A DNA stretch of 64,000 bases, taken from Deltaproteobacteria bacterium (GTDB taxonomy: Bacteria > Bdellovibrionota_C > UBA2361 > SZUA-149 > JADZAE01). Where the stretch lies: assembly GCA_020852715.1 (NCBI GenBank), contig JADZAE010000067.1, positions 1 through 64,000 of the forward strand. The letters run 5' to 3'. Below are positions 62,142-64,000 of the stretch, piece after piece. The position numbers were made by a program, and so were the translations under genes. The notes under the pieces were generated by a model. The model ran no database searches, was not told the DNA's origin, and saw only the letters and a program-made list of their open reading frames with translations. Each line of letters opens with the position of its first letter. The first letter of the stretch is position 1.

Positions 62142-64000
62142 ATGTTTAAAAAAACAGCGTTTATTGTTTTTTCATTTTTTATTTTTGTTCTGTCAGCAGG
62201 CACTTCTATGGCTGTCGATCATTTAACGGCAGCTACTGATTTTGATGGTGATGGCCTTGGCGATACGGCCATGTATGATGCCAGCACAAATGTGATCACT
62301 ATCAGGAGTAGTAAGCGTAAAAAATTTATTCAGCGGCAAATCGGTTCACTTGGTTCTATTTATGTTGCCGGGGATTATGATGGCGATGGGGTGAGTGACT
62401 TGGTTGCTTATCATCCGATTACTGCTACTTGGTCATATCATAGCTTAATGACGGGGATTAAGTTTGATATGAAGTTTGGCGAGGCCGGGTATCTCCCGCT
62501 TCCCGGGCATTATCGTAATCGTAACTGCTCGGATATTGCAGTATATAATGCTCAAACCGGACATGTCGCTATACGCGATTGTCGCAATGGGCAGACTTAC
62601 AATTACACGGTGTTGACCAAGCAAATTCCTGCTCAGGCTGATTATGATTGTGACGGTTTAACGGATCTCGCCCTTTTTAATCGACGCAGCAATAAGTGGA
62701 CTGTTTATGGTTCACGCATGGGTATGAAGACTTTTTCTTTCGGGCAGTTTGGCGATCAACCTTTTCCTGTTGATTTCGACAATGACTCTTGTGCTGAAGT
62801 GGCTGTTTATCGTCACCCAGGCAATTATTATGTGATTGCCGAGAAAAACAAGTTTGCGGGTAGATTAAGAACGGCATCGAAAAAACAGTGGGGCTTAAGC
62901 GGCGACCGCCCGTTTGTGGCTTCGATCGATGGGGATGGTCGTTCGGAATATGCCGTTTATCGCTCTGTGGATAATCGAGTTTATCTGAAAACAGCAAGCG
63001 GGGCCTCACAGATTTATAATTTTGGTCCGCGTGTGCAGCAAGTAACGCCACCAGTGAGCGATGATCCGGAAGAGGATTATAGTAGTGAGGAATCGATTGT
63101 TAAATACTATGCGGCACAGCTTTGCATTCGTCAGCCGATGGAGGCCAGAGATAATTTTGTCAGCCGTTGTAGTAAGCTGGTGATCACGGCGATCAATCGC
63201 GATTATGGCGATTGGGCTGATTATTACGGTTATGATTTTAATGCGACGATGATTACGCAGACAATTGGCGCTATCTATCCGCCGGATTCGTTAGGTATGG
63301 CGACAGATTGGGTGAAAAGCGCTCCGGGGATTTTGCAGTCGACGCTTATGGAGCCGGTTACTCTATTTCCGCAATTAACACTTCGTAACTTTGCCGACTT
63401 TGATCGTGATGGTAGAACAAACATGCTGCTCATCAATAGCCGCTCCGATAGCAGTTATACTTTCAATGTCGTGCATGATGCACTGCGCACTACGTCCTAC
63501 AATTTAGGTATAAATAAATACGACGTGGTAGCCGGTGATTATGATGGTGATGGGCGATCTGATACGGTGCTCTTGCGTAGCAGTCGAACACTAGCCAATG
63601 AGATTGAATGGCTGTTGTTAAATGCCCAGGGGAAAGTGTTAAACCTCCACTGGGGTCGAGTTGGTGACAGGCCGGTAGCGGCTGAATTTAATGCTGACGG
63701 CAAGTATGATCCAACAGTCGTGCGGGTTGTTGGTTCTGGCCTACGCTGGTATGTTTATCTCAGCACTAGTGTAAAAATTAGCGATATTAAATTTGGTAAG
63801 TCCAGTGATTTTCCTTTTGCTGCTGATATGGACGGCGATGGACGTGACGATCTGGTAGTTGCTAGGCGTGTGGGCAGTAATATTGTTTGGTATTATCGCC
63901 CCTTGCAAGGAGCTACAGAATCAATGAAAGTAGCTTGGGGGCTTTATGGTGATCGCTTGCTGCGGCCTTTTGATTATAATGGTGACGGCCGGGCGGATTT
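62142..64000 (+). CDS. Secreted FG-GAP/VCBS repeat protein, cut by the window end
   Basis: The frame is open from the ATG at 62142 (GAAGGG upstream) to the end of the window, at least 619 residues. A signal peptide (1 to about 26, ending TSMAVDH) is followed by two blocks of calcium-binding-like FG-GAP repeats: first FDGDGLGD, YDGDGVSD, YDCDGLTD, IDGDGRSE (about 30-280); then a Cys-containing spacer with a SIVKYYAAQLCIRQP stretch (about 300-400); then FDRDGRTN, YDGDGRSD, FNADGKYD, MDGDGRDD and YNGDGRAD (from about 420). Such proteins form beta-propellers at the cell surface or outside the cell. The ligand and the C-terminal end are unknown. Confidence 0.9.
   Translation, partial: MFKKTAFIVFSFFIFVLSAGTSMAVDHLTAATDFDGDGLGDTAMYDASTNVITIRSSKRKKFIQRQIGSLGSIYVAGDYDGDGVSDLVAYHPITATWSYHSLMTGIKFDMKFGEAGYLPLPGHYRNRNCSDIAVYNAQTGHVAIRDCRNGQTYNYTVLTKQIPAQADYDCDGLTDLALFNRRSNKWTVYGSRMGMKTFSFGQFGDQPFPVDFDNDSCAEVAVYRHPGNYYVIAEKNKFAGRLRTASKKQWGLSGDRPFVASIDGDGRSEYAVYRSVDNRVYLKTASGASQIYNFGPRVQQVTPPVSDDPEEDYSSEESIVKYYAAQLCIRQPMEARDNFVSRCSKLVITAINRDYGDWADYYGYDFNATMITQTIGAIYPPDSLGMATDWVKSAPGILQSTLMEPVTLFPQLTLRNFADFDRDGRTNMLLINSRSDSSYTFNVVHDALRTTSYNLGINKYDVVAGDYDGDGRSDTVLLRSSRTLANEIEWLLLNAQGKVLNLHWGRVGDRPVAAEFNADGKYDPTVVRVVGSGLRWYVYLSTSVKISDIKFGKSSDFPFAADMDGDGRDDLVVARRVGSNIVWYYRPLQGATESMKVAWGLYGDRLLRPFDYNGDGRAD

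Noticed and set aside
62677-63051. 124-residue minus-strand frame
   Set aside because: A shadow of the FG-GAP repeat gene on the plus strand.
1-64000. tRNA, rRNA or CRISPR arrays
   Set aside because: No T-arm GTTCRANYC patterns with flanking stems, rRNA blocks or regularly spaced direct repeats were seen on reading; a tRNAscan or CRISPR search could not be run.

Overview
This window looks like a chromosome segment of a Gram-negative, aerobically respiring bacterium. The evidence is a near-complete NADH:quinone oxidoreductase operon, TolB, several lipoproteins with clear lipoboxes, and a beta-barrel outer-membrane protein with a C-terminal Phe. I could not assign a phylum. Base composition is moderate, genes are tightly packed in operons with ATGA-type overlaps, and the gaps hold several families of dispersed palindromic repeats.

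Layout. 371-12473 (+): nuoCDEFGHJKLMN. nuoI is missing between H and J and nuoB is missing upstream of C; nuoA lies about 12 kb away on the other strand (24032-24388). 13019-17443 (+): a frameshifted periplasmic beta-carbonic anhydrase, a GHMP sugar kinase, a plant-type dapB and the tRNA hydroxylation gene trhP. 17702-21011 (-): three adjacent branched-chain-amino-acid-type binding proteins with no transporter. 21291-26553: mscL, a lipoprotein with a worn nuclease-like fold, a glycosyltransferase overlapping nuoA tail to tail, a DUF2934 protein, a lipoprotein and NAD kinase. 26586-28344 (-): a Dps-like ferritin and a decayed Cys-rich secreted protein. 28660-32330 (+): nfnA-nfnB-icd, an electron-bifurcating transhydrogenase next to a Thermus/Rickettsia-type isocitrate dehydrogenase, probably one operon for NADPH balance. 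32507-36724: an unknown protein, a lipoprotein, tolB and a membrane Ser/Thr kinase.

The second half is more accessory. 36780-39840 is a possible mobile unit: a REP-associated tyrosine transposase (RAYT), a lipoprotein and a tyrosine recombinase between inverted copies of a palindromic repeat. 40697-44986 (-) is a PAS/GAF histidine kinase, its response regulator and a sugar transferase. 45307-49800 contains tspO with TGA at conserved Trp positions, a diacylglycerol-kinase-like gene, an acidic unknown and two disrupted genes. 49970-57615 holds an outer-membrane barrel protein, a four-domain CoA-disulfide reductase/rhodanese/TusA/DsrE fusion, a double glycosyltransferase, a metal efflux permease and a DUF5658 protein. 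57616-62141 is gene-poor and repeat-rich, with a frameshifted HExxH protein and a possible structured RNA carrying two tiny Shine-Dalgarno-led reading frames. The window ends inside a large secreted FG-GAP repeat protein.

The strongest candidate for something new is tspO. Its frame is intact over 160 codons except for three TGA codons, two at near-invariant Trp positions and the third near the C-terminal Trp, while other genes here (for example nuoD) clearly use TGA as stop. Next come the repeat families, one plausibly linked to the RAYT, and the unassigned structured region at 60990-61300. Four frameshifts in the window all fall in homopolymer runs, so some of the apparent pseudogenes may be sequencing errors. 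All family assignments are from recognised motifs; no database search was run.
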